Part shown: piece by piece, positions 47,793 through 56,379 of the stretch | Position numbering within the stretch: position 1 is the stretch's first letter | Layout of the letters: every line of letters begins with the position of its first letter | NCBI RefSeq assembly: GCF_036231905.1 | Contig: NZ_JAZARE010000012.1 | Location: forward strand, 62,001 to 126,000 | Length of the DNA stretch: 64,000 nt | From: CAMLIZ01 sp036231905 | Lineage (GTDB): Bacteria; Pseudomonadota; Gammaproteobacteria; Burkholderiales; Burkholderiaceae_C | Reading direction: 5' to 3' | Notes under the pieces: model-generated | Databases searched by the model: none | What the model saw: the letters and a program-made list of their open reading frames with translations, nothing else | What the model was told of the DNA's origin: nothing | Made by a program: the position numbers and the translations under genes

Positions 47793-49399
47793 GCGGCCAC
47801 TGGAACGACGCACCTCGTTGCGACCGCACCGTGGCCTGGACCGGCCTGCGTGGCCACTACGAAGCCCACGGGCGCGACTTCGATCTGCGTGAGGCCTTCG
47901 CGCGCGACGCGGCCCGCTTCGAGGCCTTTGCCGTCGACGCGCCGGCCGTGTTCGCCGATCTCTCCAAGAACCGCTGGGACCTGGCGACGCGCCGCCTGCT
48001 GCTGGAGCTGGCACGCGAATGCCGGCTGGAGGCGCGGCGCGACGCCCTGTTCGCGGGCGAGCCGATCAACGTGACCGAAGGCCGCGCGGTGCTGCACACG
48101 GCACTGCGCGCGCCGCGCGGTGCTGGCCCGCACAGCGCCGAGGTGCACGAGGTGCTGGACCGCCTGCTCACCTACGTGGAGCAGGTGCGCGACACGGCGG
48201 CCAGCGGCATCCGCCATGTGGTGAACATCGGCATCGGCGGCTCCGACCTGGGGCCGCAGATGGCCGTGCCGGCGCTGGACGCCTTCACCCATCCGCAGCT
48301 GCGCTTCCACTTCGTGTCCAACGTGGACGGGCACGACATCGCGCCGGTGCTGCGCCAGCTCAAGCCCAGCGAGACGCTGTTCATCATCGCGTCCAAGACC
48401 TTCACCACCCAGGAGACGATGGCGAACGCCGAGGTGGCGAAGGCCTGGTTCCTGGCCAACGGCGGGACCGACACGAACAAGCACTTCGTGGCGACCACCA
48501 CCAACGTTGAAGCGGCCGCGCGCTTCGGCATTTCCACCACCTTCGGTTTCTGGGACTGGGTGGGCGGCCGGTACTCGATGTGGTCGGCCATCGGCCTGCC
48601 CATCGCGCTGGCCATCGGCGCCGATAACTTCCGCAGCCTGCTGGCCGGTGCGCACGCGATGGACGAGCACTTCCGCAGCGCGCCGCTGGAGCGCAATCTC
48701 CCGGTGCAACTGGGCCTGCTGGACCTGTGGTACCGCAACTTCCATGGCTTCACCAGCCGCGGCGTTGCGCCCTACCACCAGGGCCTGAAGCGGCTGCCCG
48801 CCTACCTGCAGCAGCTCGAAATGGAGTCCAACGGCAAGTCGGTGGACCTGGCCGGCGAGCCGCTGCCGTACGCCACCAGCCCGGTGGTCTGGGGCGAGCC
48901 CGGCACCAACGGCCAGCACGCCTTCTTCCAGATGCTGCACCAGGGCACCGACGTGATCCCGGTGGAGTTCATCGCGGTCAAGCACGCCACCCATTCGCAT
49001 GCCGACCTGCACACCAAGCTGCTGGCCAACTGCCTGGCGCAGTCGCAGGCGCTGATGCTGGGCAAGTCCACCGAACAGGCGGCCACCGAACGCGCGCCCA
49101 CCGCGTCGAAGACGCTGGATGCGCAGACGATCGCGCGGCACCGCACCTTCCCGGGCAACCGGCCCAGCACCACGCTGGTGTTGGACAGGCTGGACCCGCA
49201 TGCGCTGGGCGCGCTGGTCGCGATGTACGAACACCGCGTGTTCGTCAGCGGCGCGCTGTGGGGCATCAACAGCTTCGACCAGTGGGGCGTGGAGCTGGGC
49301 AAGGCGCTGTGCAACGACCTGCTGCCGCGGCTGGCTTCGCGCGACGTTCAGGGCCTGGACGCGTCCACGGCGGGGCTGCTGCAGCGGCTGGTGAACTGA
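47789..49399 (+). CDS. pgi: glucose-6-phosphate isomerase
   Basis: Pgi is a 536-residue enzyme that interconverts glucose 6-phosphate and fructose 6-phosphate. Signature segments are VNIGIGGSDLGPQMAV, FIIASKTFTTQETMANA, WVGGRYSMWSAIGL and ALWGINSFDQWGVELGK. The gene starts in an ATGA that also ends the linker mini-ORF, and its stop overlaps the next gene as TGATG. The order tal-pgi with zwf and hexR nearby makes a glucose/pentose phosphate locus. Confidence 0.96.
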   Translation: MSGHWNDAPRCDRTVAWTGLRGHYEAHGRDFDLREAFARDAARFEAFAVDAPAVFADLSKNRWDLATRRLLLELARECRLEARRDALFAGEPINVTEGRAVLHTALRAPRGAGPHSAEVHEVLDRLLTYVEQVRDTAASGIRHVVNIGIGGSDLGPQMAVPALDAFTHPQLRFHFVSNVDGHDIAPVLRQLKPSETLFIIASKTFTTQETMANAEVAKAWFLANGGTDTNKHFVATTTNVEAAARFGISTTFGFWDWVGGRYSMWSAIGLPIALAIGADNFRSLLAGAHAMDEHFRSAPLERNLPVQLGLLDLWYRNFHGFTSRGVAPYHQGLKRLPAYLQQLEMESNGKSVDLAGEPLPYATSPVVWGEPGTNGQHAFFQMLHQGTDVIPVEFIAVKHATHSHADLHTKLLANCLAQSQALMLGKSTEQAATERAPTASKTLDAQTIARHRTFPGNRPSTTLVLDRLDPHALGALVAMYEHRVFVSGALWGINSFDQWGVELGKALCNDLLPRLASRDVQGLDASTAGLLQRLVN

Positions 49400-50013
49400 T
49401 GGCAGTGGTGTTCGACCTGGGTGCCGTGGTCTTCCGCTGGCGCCCCGAAGTGCTGTTGTCGCGCGTGCTGCCGCACCGGGCGCCCACACCGCAACATGCC
49501 GGCCCCCTGGTGCGCGACTTCTTCCAGGAGTTCTCGGGCGACTGGGGGGAGTTCGACCGAGGCACGCTCGACGTGCCCGAGCTGGTGCGCCGCATGTCCA
49601 AGCGCACCGGCTTGTCGCCCGACGAGGTGGAGCGGGTGGTGCTGGCGGTGCCTCAGGAGCTGGAGCCGATACCGCTGACGGTGGCGCTGATCGAGCAGCT
49701 GCGGGAAGCCGGGCACACCACCTACTACCTCTCGAACATGCCGGCTGACTACGCCACGCATCTGGAGCGCACTTATCCCTTCGGCACATGGTTCCGCGAT
49801 GGTGTGTTCTCGTCCCGGGTGCGACTGATCAAGCCGGAGCCTGCGATCTACCGGTTGGCACAGGAACGCCTGGCGCTCCAGCCGTCGGAGACCTTGTTCA
49901 TCGACGACTCGCCACGCAACGTGGTGGCGGCCCGGGTGGCGGGCTGGCAGGCGCTGCACTTCACCAACGCCGAGCAGCTGGCTGCGGACCTGCGCTCCGG
50001 CGGCTGGTTATGA
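49399..50013 (+). CDS. HAD-superfamily hydrolase (subfamily IA-like)
   Basis: This 204-residue phosphatase-like protein has the HAD motif I in VVFDLGAVVF, although the usual DxD is D-L-G here, a motif II-type TYYLSNMP and motifs III/IV in IKPEPAIYRLAQERL and LFIDDSPRNVVAA. The changed motif I, with Gly in place of the general acid Asp, occurs in alpha-D-glucose-1-phosphate phosphatase (YihX)-like HADs. It overlaps pgi by one base. Its 3' end overlaps the regulator on the other strand by six bases. The substrate may be a sugar phosphate. Confidence 0.85.
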   Translation: MAVVFDLGAVVFRWRPEVLLSRVLPHRAPTPQHAGPLVRDFFQEFSGDWGEFDRGTLDVPELVRRMSKRTGLSPDEVERVVLAVPQELEPIPLTVALIEQLREAGHTTYYLSNMPADYATHLERTYPFGTWFRDGVFSSRVRLIKPEPAIYRLAQERLALQPSETLFIDDSPRNVVAARVAGWQALHFTNAEQLAADLRSGGWL

Positions 50014-51027
50014 GCTGCTGAGCGGGCTGCCCGGGGTGCGGCGCGAGCGCGCGCGGCGCCACTGCCGGGTGGACGAGAACCCGGCCAGGTCACTCGCCTT
50101 CTGCACCGTCGCGCCTTGCTGCAGCGCCTGCTGCGCCAGCGCGGTGCGGATGCGCTCCACGTACTCGCGCGGTGAAATGCCGGCCTGCTCGCGGAACAGC
50201 CGTCCCAGGTGGCGCGGCGTGACATGGGCCACCTGGGCCAGGGCGTGGGCGCTCCACGCCCGCCCCGGGCGCTCGCACACCGCGTCCTGCACCCGGTGCA
50301 CCGCCGGGTGCAGGTGGTTGCGCCAGGCGAGCAGGGGTGAGAGCTCAGGGTCGTCCGGCCCGCGCCGCAGGTAGACCACCATGTCGCGTGCCACGCCGGC
50401 GGCCAGCGCGTTGCCGCAGGTGCGCGCCACCAGATGCAGCGCCAGGTCGATGCCGGCGGTGATGCCGGCGCTGGAGGCCACCGCGCCGTCCACAACGAAC
50501 ACCCGGTTATGGCAGACCTGCGCGGCGGGGGCCAGCTGACTGAGCGCTTCGAGCAACTCATGGTGGGTGGTGCAGCGGCGCCCGGCCAGCAAGCCGGCAT
50601 CGGCCGCCAGGAGGCCACCGCTGCACACGGTGACCAGGCCCGCGCCCGCGCGGTCGCCGGGGCCGGGCAGGGTGGCGGCAAGGTGTGGCGCCACCACCTC
50701 GCCCAGCCATTGGCGAGTCGCCAGCCAGGCCGGCGACGGATGGGCGGCACGCTCGGCGGCTTCCGCGCCGCCCCCCGGCAGACCCATCAGTACCACCCAG
50801 CTGGGTGCGTCCAGCACGCCGGGCAGCGGCGCCAGGCCGCTGAGCAAGGCGCCCACCGAGCTGTCCGCCTCCGGCTCGGGGCCGATGAAACGCAGGCGGA
50901 ACGCAGGTGCCAGGCCGCGCTGCTGCGCATGCCGGTTCGCCAGCCTGAAGGCCTCTGCCGGACCGGCCAGGTCCAGCAGCAGGGTGCCGGGCAGCATCAC
51001 GAACAGCAGGTCGATCACGGACCGCAT
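50008..51027 (-). CDS. GlxA-type AraC-family regulator with DJ-1/PfpI domain
   Basis: This 339-residue protein has an N-terminal DJ-1/PfpI domain (IDLLFVMLPGTLLLDLAGPAE; VTVCSGGLLAADAGLL with the usual Cys) and a C-terminal AraC-type DNA-binding domain (VTPRHLGRLFREQAGISPRE). GlxA-type regulators often sense small metabolites and control amino acid or amine catabolism. I start at MRSVIDLLFV, which leaves the upstream DUF1272 gene to overlap by 13 bases. Confidence 0.88.
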   Translation of the reverse strand: MRSVIDLLFVMLPGTLLLDLAGPAEAFRLANRHAQQRGLAPAFRLRFIGPEPEADSSVGALLSGLAPLPGVLDAPSWVVLMGLPGGGAEAAERAAHPSPAWLATRQWLGEVVAPHLAATLPGPGDRAGAGLVTVCSGGLLAADAGLLAGRRCTTHHELLEALSQLAPAAQVCHNRVFVVDGAVASSAGITAGIDLALHLVARTCGNALAAGVARDMVVYLRRGPDDPELSPLLAWRNHLHPAVHRVQDAVCERPGRAWSAHALAQVAHVTPRHLGRLFREQAGISPREYVERIRTALAQQALQQGATVQKASDLAGFSSTRQWRRARSRRTPGSPLSSS

Positions 51028-51257
51028 CCTTGCGGCTTGAACACGCGCTCGGTCGACGCAGGGTGGCGGGCGAGTGCCGCAGCCGGGCGGCGCGGCCGCG
51101 GCAGCAGTTCGCCGCCGCAGTTGGGGCAGCGGCCCTTCAGGCGACCGTCGGCGCAGGGGGCGCAGAAGGTGCATTCGAAGGAGCAGATGCGGGCCTGGTC
51201 CGAATCGGCCGGCAGGTCGCGGTCGCAGCACTCACAGCCGGGGCGCAGTTGCAGCAT
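51015..51257 (-). CDS. DUF1272 family zinc-ribbon-like small protein
   Basis: This 80-residue protein has paired cysteines (CECCDRDL, CSFECTFCAPC, CPNCGGEL) typical of DUF1272, a family of small probable metal-binding proteins of unknown function. It overlaps the downstream GlxA-type regulator by 13 bases and lies 15 bases after the isochorismatase-family gene, all in one direction, so the three probably form an operon. Confidence 0.82.
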   Translation of the reverse strand: MLQLRPGCECCDRDLPADSDQARICSFECTFCAPCADGRLKGRCPNCGGELLPRPRRPAAALARHPASTERVFKPQGCGP

Positions 51258-51272
51258 GGTGCTCCTCCTCGG

Positions 51273-51830
51273 TCAGCGCGCGCGGTCCAGCGCCTGCTCC
51301 ACCGTGCACAGGGTGGCGAATCGGTCCACCAGCACCGTCTCGGTCCGCTCCTTGATCTGGGCCGGTGTCAGCGTGGCGCCGGCGGGCGTGCGCATGGCGA
51401 AGGTGAGGGTGGCTTCGGTGATGTAGTCCACCTCGTAGCCTTCGTCGCTGGCGTGGCGGGTGGTGGTCTCGCAGCACTGTTCGGTGCGGATGCCGGCCAC
51501 CATCAGGCGGCGGATGCCATGGGTGTGCAGCCACACCGGCAACTCGCTGCCCACCAGCGCGCTGTGGCGGTGCTTTTCCATCCGAAGGGCCGCATCGAAG
51601 GGCGCCAGGCCATCGAGCGCCCGCACCAGCCCGCTGGCCGGGGAAAAGGGGTTGTCGGCGGTGTGCGGCGGATCGGTGTGGAACACCTGCACCACCGGGA
51701 TGCCGCGCGCCGCGCAGCCGGCGACGAGCGCGTTGCAGCGCTCCAGGAAAGCCGGCAGGTCAGCGTCGGACCAGTAGGGGCGGGCGCGGAACGATTGCTG
51801 CACGTCGATGAGCAGGAGGGCGGTTTGCAT
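51273..51830 (-). CDS. isochorismatase-family cysteine hydrolase
   Basis: This 185-residue hydrolase of the isochorismatase/nicotinamidase superfamily carries the catalytic triad D9 (LLLIDVQQSF), K86 (MEKHRHSALV) and C119 (VAGIRTEQCCETT). It probably cleaves an amide or a small N-acyl compound in the cytoplasm. It leads a short minus-strand operon with DUF1272 and the GlxA-type regulator. The substrate is not known. Confidence 0.88.
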   Translation of the reverse strand: MQTALLLIDVQQSFRARPYWSDADLPAFLERCNALVAGCAARGIPVVQVFHTDPPHTADNPFSPASGLVRALDGLAPFDAALRMEKHRHSALVGSELPVWLHTHGIRRLMVAGIRTEQCCETTTRHASDEGYEVDYITEATLTFAMRTPAGATLTPAQIKERTETVLVDRFATLCTVEQALDRAR

Positions 51831-51922
51831 CAGGGGCTCCGGGGTGAAAGTGCCCTCATGGTGCGCCCCGCCGGTCAGTGGGCCAACGCCCGCGGCGGAC
51901 CCATGGCGGTCATTTCAGGACA

Positions 51923-53011
51923 TCAGGCGCCCAGCCCCGCGCAGGCCTGCAGCGCCGCCTCGGTGCCCTGCTGCACGATGGCTGCGCGCCAGGCGTCGGT
52001 GTCGGTGTAGAACGCGGCCAGCAGCCGCTGCTTGATGGCCTGGGCCTGCGGCGCACCCACCTCCGGATGGTTCTCCAGCCACTGGTCGCCGCGCATCGCC
52101 TCGATGGTCTCGCGCAGCGGCACGGTGCCGTACTCCAGCGCGATGCCGGTGTATTCCGCCTGCGGGCACTCCTGGTAGGCCGCCATCCACATCAGGCCTT
52201 CGAGCTGGGCCGAGCTGGAGCTGCCGTCGTGGATGGAGGTCACGGCCGGCCCCCACCATTGCTGAGCCCGCGCCCAGGCCTGGGCATCGTCCTGGCAGGC
52301 GAAGATGCGTTCGCCCACGCCGGTGGGGCCCAGGCCGGTGTGGAAGTCGATCCAGCCGAGACGCTCGCAACGCTGGCCATGCTCCTGCAGCACGTGGCGC
52401 AAGGTCTGGTGGCTCCAGGTCGGGTTGGCGCCGCCGTAGAACAGGCCCTGGGGGTGCGTGTACTGGCCGCCGCTGATCGCCTGCTGCAAGGCCTTTTCGC
52501 CATGCTGTGCGAGGAAGCGCATCAGCACCGCTTCGTTTTCGGGCGTGGGTGGCCACTGCGGTGGCACCAGCGCGTGCGCGATCTCCTCATAGCCCGGGTT
52601 GGTGGGCGGCGGGCGGGAGAAGTCGATGAAGTTGCGGTTCAGGTCCACGTTTTCATGGGTGGTGCGCCGCCACCATGAAAAACCGTAGGGGTTGAGGGCG
52701 TGGATGTAGAGCACGGCGGCGCCCGCCGCGTCGGCCGCACGATGAAAGGCCGGGTCCGACAGCAGGGCGATCTGCACGCCGGAGCCGCAATAGCCTTCCA
52801 CGCCATGGCAGGCGCTGGTCAGGACCAGCAAGCGCCTTGCGTCGGCGGCGCCGAAACGCGCCACGTCCATGGCCAGCACCTCGCCGTCGCGGCCCAGCAG
52901 CGGGTGGCGGTGGCTGTGCACATCCAGGCCGGCAGTCTCGGCAGCGGCCAGGAACTTCTCGCGCGCCTCCCGGTAGCTGCGGGAGAAGAACTCGGTGACG
53001 GAAGAGGGCAT
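51923..53011 (-). CDS. DUF2817 M14-type zinc metallopeptidase
   Basis: This 362-residue protein fits DUF2817 of the M14 carboxypeptidase clan. Zinc ligands are H69 and E72 in SACHGVEGYCGS, and a later His is in DFHTGLGPTG; the substrate-binding NR is in VDLNRNFIDF, and a candidate general base Glu is in ALEYGT. No signal peptide is visible, so it acts in the cytoplasm, perhaps on N-acyl amino acids or aspartoacylase-like substrates. It is 10 bases downstream of the M20 amidohydrolase, in the same direction. Confidence 0.85.
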   Translation of the reverse strand: MPSSVTEFFSRSYREAREKFLAAAETAGLDVHSHRHPLLGRDGEVLAMDVARFGAADARRLLVLTSACHGVEGYCGSGVQIALLSDPAFHRAADAAGAAVLYIHALNPYGFSWWRRTTHENVDLNRNFIDFSRPPPTNPGYEEIAHALVPPQWPPTPENEAVLMRFLAQHGEKALQQAISGGQYTHPQGLFYGGANPTWSHQTLRHVLQEHGQRCERLGWIDFHTGLGPTGVGERIFACQDDAQAWARAQQWWGPAVTSIHDGSSSSAQLEGLMWMAAYQECPQAEYTGIALEYGTVPLRETIEAMRGDQWLENHPEVGAPQAQAIKQRLLAAFYTDTDAWRAAIVQQGTEAALQACAGLGA

Positions 53012-53021
53012 CAGTGGCCCT

Positions 53022-54215
53022 TCAACGCGGCGTGGCCAGCCACTGCTCTGCCATGCGCACCCATACCGTGGCCCCCAGCGGAATCAGGTCGTCGTTGAAG
53101 TCGTAGCTGGGGTTGTGCAGCATGCACGGCCCCATGCCATGGCCGCCCGCGCGGTGCGCGCCGTCGCCGTTGCCGATGAGGAAGTAGCAGCCCGGCTTGG
53201 CCTGCAGGAAGTAGCTGAAGTCCTCGGCGCCCATCGTAGGCTCGAAGTCCAGCACATTGGCCGGCCCCGCCACATCGGCCAGCACCTGCTGCACGAAACG
53301 GGTCTCGGCCTCGTGGTTGATGGTGGGCGGGTAGTTGCGGTCGAACTGGAACTCGCAGGACGCCTCGAAGGCGGCGCAGGTGGCTTCGGCGATGGTCTTC
53401 ATGCGCCGTTCGATCAGGTCCAGCACCTCGGTGGTGAAGGTGCGCACCGTGCCTTCGATCACGCACGCTTCGGGCACCACGTTGGTGGCTTCGCCGGTGT
53501 GGATCATGGTGACCGAGATCACCCCGGTGTCGATCGGGCGCTTGTTGCGCGAGATGATGGTCTGGAAGGCCTGCACCATCTGGCAGGCTGCCGGCACCGG
53601 GTCGATGCCCAGGTGCGGCATGGCGCCGTGCGCGCCCTTGCCGCGGATCGTGATCTTGAACTCGTTGCTGGAGGCGAACACCGGGCCGCTGCGCACCGCG
53701 AACTGGCCGACCTGCAGGCCGGGCCAGTTGTGCACGCCGAAGATGGCCTCCATCGGGAAGCGCTCGAACAGGCCGTCCTTCATCATCTCGCGTGCGCCGC
53801 CACCGCCTTCTTCGGCCGGCTGGAACACCAGGTACACGGTGCCATCGAAGTTGCGGTGTTTGCTGAGGTGCTTGGCCGCCGCGAGCAGCATGGCGGTGTG
53901 GCCATCGTGGCCGCAGGCGTGCATCTTGCCGGGGTGTACGCTGGCATGGCCGAAGGCATTGCGCTCGGTCATGGGCAGCGCGTCGATGTCGGCGCGCAGG
54001 CCCACGGCCCGCGACGAGCTGCCGTTCTTCACGATGCCGACCACGCCGGTCTTGCCCAGGCCCCGGTGCACCTCGATGCCCCATTCAGAAAGGGCCTTGG
54101 CAATCAGGTCCGCGGTGCGGACCTCCTCGAAGCACAGTTCCGGGTGTTGGTGGATGTCGCGCCGCAGCGCAGCAATGCTGGCCGCGTCGGCCAGGATGGA
54201 CTCGATCAACTGCAT
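53022..54215 (-). CDS. M20 family amidohydrolase (hippurate hydrolase type)
   Basis: This 397-residue metallo-amidohydrolase has LRRDIHQHPELCFEE, GLRADIDALPM, HACGHDGHTAMLL, QPAEEGGGG, RGKGAHGAMP and GAEDFSYFL, the full set of M20D motifs. It resembles the paralogue at 2463-3677, but there it lies in an ABC importer operon and here it precedes the DUF2817 peptidase. The two hydrolases here may act on related amide substrates. No signal peptide is seen. Confidence 0.93.
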   Translation of the reverse strand: MQLIESILADAASIAALRRDIHQHPELCFEEVRTADLIAKALSEWGIEVHRGLGKTGVVGIVKNGSSSRAVGLRADIDALPMTERNAFGHASVHPGKMHACGHDGHTAMLLAAAKHLSKHRNFDGTVYLVFQPAEEGGGGAREMMKDGLFERFPMEAIFGVHNWPGLQVGQFAVRSGPVFASSNEFKITIRGKGAHGAMPHLGIDPVPAACQMVQAFQTIISRNKRPIDTGVISVTMIHTGEATNVVPEACVIEGTVRTFTTEVLDLIERRMKTIAEATCAAFEASCEFQFDRNYPPTINHEAETRFVQQVLADVAGPANVLDFEPTMGAEDFSYFLQAKPGCYFLIGNGDGAHRAGGHGMGPCMLHNPSYDFNDDLIPLGATVWVRMAEQWLATPR

Positions 54216-54337
54216 GCTGGTCTCCGGATCGCTGGCCGCTGCGGGCCGCGCTCGATGGAAAAAGGCATCTTAATGCCGCAACAAGTTGTTTGCCCGAGTG
54301 GGGCATGGCGGCTTGTGGCCTGTGCGATATTCGCCCG

Positions 54338-56374
54338 ATGGAAGCCGCTGCCACCACCGTACGTGCTGCCTGCCCGCACGACTGCCCCGACACCTGCGCG
54401 ATGCGCGTCACCGTGCAGGACGGCCGCGCGATCCGCGTGCAGGGGGACCCCGAGCACCCCACCACCCACGGCGCGCTGTGCACCAAGGTCAGCCGCTATC
54501 CGGAGCGTACCTACCACCCGGACCGGGTGCTGCATCCGCTCAAGCGCGTGGGCCCCAAGGGCAGCGGGCAGTTCGAGCGCGTGAGCTGGGACGAGGCGCT
54601 GGCTGACATCGCCCAGCGCCTGCAGGCCATTGCCGCACGCGACCCCCAAGCCATCCTGCCCTACAGCTATGCCGGCACCATGGGGCTGGTGCAGGGGGAG
54701 AGCATGGCGGGCCGGTTCTTCCACCGGCTGGGCGCGTCGCTGCTGGATCGCACCATCTGCGCCGCCGCCGGCGGCGAGGCGCTGCGCCAGACCTATGGCG
54801 GCAAGGTCGGCATGCATGTGGAGTTCTTTGCAGAGAGCCGGTTGATCGTGATCTGGGGCAGCAACTCCATCGCCTCCAACCTGCATTTCTGGACCTTCGC
54901 GCAGCAGGCCAAACGCAACGGCGCCAAGCTGGTGTGCATTGACCCGCGCAAGACCGAAACCGCCGACAAGTGCCACCAGCACATCGCGCTGCTGCCCGGC
55001 ACCGACGGCGCGCTGGCGCTCGGCCTGATGCACGAGCTGATCGTGCACGGCTGGCTGGACCTGGACTACATCGCCCGCCATGTCGAAGGCTTCGATGCGC
55101 TGCGTGAGCGCGCCCTGCAGTGGCCGCCGGAGCGGGCGGCGCAGGTGTGCGGCATCACGGCCGACGAAGTGCGTGGCCTGGCGCGCGACTACGCCAGCAT
55201 CGCGCCCGCCGCCATCCGCTTGAACTACGGCATGCAGCGTGTGCGGGGCGGTGGCAACGCGGCACGCCTGGTCGCGCTGCTGCCCTGCCTGACCGGCGCC
55301 TGGCGCCATCGCGCCGGCGGGCTGCTGTTCTCCAGCTCCGGCTGGTTCCCCACCAACCCGCAGGCCCTGCAACGGCCCGACCTGCTGACCGGCCGGCAGC
55401 CGCGCACCATCAACATGAGCACCATCGGCGACGACCTGCTGCGACCGGGCTCGCCCGAGTTCGGCCCGAAGATCGAGGCGGTGGTCGTCTACAACAGCAA
55501 CCCGGTGGCGGTGGCGCCGCAGTCGCCCAAGGTGACACAGGGCTTCCGCCGCGAGGATCTGTTCACCGTGGTGCTGGAGCACTTCCTCACCGACACGGCC
55601 GACCACGCCGACTATGTGTTGCCGGCCACCACCCAGCTCGAGCACCTGGACGTGCACCTGAGTTATGGCCACACCTACGCGCTGCTCAACGAGCCGGCCA
55701 TTGCGCCGGTGGGCGAGGCCAAGCCGAACACGCAGGTGTTCCGCGAGCTGGCGGCCCGCATGGGCTTCACCGAACCCTGTTTTGCCGACAGCGACGAGGC
55801 GATCGCCCGCGTGGCCTTCCGCGGCGACGCGGTGAGCTTCGACGCCCTGCGCACCCACGGTTGGGTGAAGCTGCCACTGCCCGACGCCCCGTTTGCCGAG
55901 GGTGGCTTCCTCACGCCCTCTGGCAAGGCGGTGGCCTGCGCCCCCGGTGTGGACCTGCCTGACCACCTGCCCAACCACGAGAGCGCCGCCGCCACGCCTG
56001 CACTGCATGCGCGCTTTCCGCTGGCAATGATCTCCCCGCCGGCGCGCAACTTCCTCAACTCCACCTTCGTGAACGTGGTGAGCCTGCGTGCAATCGAAGG
56101 CGAGCCCCTGCTCGAGATCCACGAGCAGGATGCCGCACCGCGCGGCATCCACAGCGGCGCGATGGTGCGCGTGTTCAACGAGCGCGGCGAATACCGCTGC
56201 CGCGCCGAAGTGAGCGTGCGGGCGCGGCCCGGCGTGGTGAACGGCCTGGGCGTGTGGTGGCGCAAGTTCGGGCCGGACGGCACCAATGTCAACGAGGTCA
56301 CGCACCAGCAGCTCACCGACCTGGGCCGCGCGCCCAGCTTCTACGACTGCCTGGTCGAGGTGGCGGCGGTTTGA
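54338..56374 (+). CDS. molybdopterin oxidoreductase with N-terminal 4Fe-4S site
   Basis: This 678-residue protein belongs to the DMSO reductase superfamily (BisC/formate dehydrogenase-like, bis-MGD cofactor). The N-terminal 4Fe-4S cysteines are C12, C16, C20 and C48. Further motifs are YSYAGTMGLVQGESMAGRFF, CAAAGGEALRQTYG, ESRLIVIWGSNSIAS and NFLNSTFVNV near the C-terminus. No Tat signal is visible, so it is cytoplasmic. No Fe-S or membrane partner gene is adjacent. I use the ATG at 54338 because family homology begins just after it. The substrate is unknown. Confidence 0.9.
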   Translation: MEAAATTVRAACPHDCPDTCAMRVTVQDGRAIRVQGDPEHPTTHGALCTKVSRYPERTYHPDRVLHPLKRVGPKGSGQFERVSWDEALADIAQRLQAIAARDPQAILPYSYAGTMGLVQGESMAGRFFHRLGASLLDRTICAAAGGEALRQTYGGKVGMHVEFFAESRLIVIWGSNSIASNLHFWTFAQQAKRNGAKLVCIDPRKTETADKCHQHIALLPGTDGALALGLMHELIVHGWLDLDYIARHVEGFDALRERALQWPPERAAQVCGITADEVRGLARDYASIAPAAIRLNYGMQRVRGGGNAARLVALLPCLTGAWRHRAGGLLFSSSGWFPTNPQALQRPDLLTGRQPRTINMSTIGDDLLRPGSPEFGPKIEAVVVYNSNPVAVAPQSPKVTQGFRREDLFTVVLEHFLTDTADHADYVLPATTQLEHLDVHLSYGHTYALLNEPAIAPVGEAKPNTQVFRELAARMGFTEPCFADSDEAIARVAFRGDAVSFDALRTHGWVKLPLPDAPFAEGGFLTPSGKAVACAPGVDLPDHLPNHESAAATPALHARFPLAMISPPARNFLNSTFVNVVSLRAIEGEPLLEIHEQDAAPRGIHSGAMVRVFNERGEYRCRAEVSVRARPGVVNGLGVWWRKFGPDGTNVNEVTHQQLTDLGRAPSFYDCLVEVAAV

Positions 56375-56379
56375 CGGGG

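Noticed and set aside
47756..49789. 677-codon minus-strand frame opposite pgi
   Set aside because: It is antisense to a clear isomerase gene and has no recognisable domain.
54206..56305. 699-codon minus-strand frame opposite the molybdopterin oxidoreductase
   Set aside because: Its composition is that of an antisense shadow, and the plus-strand gene has full family motifs.
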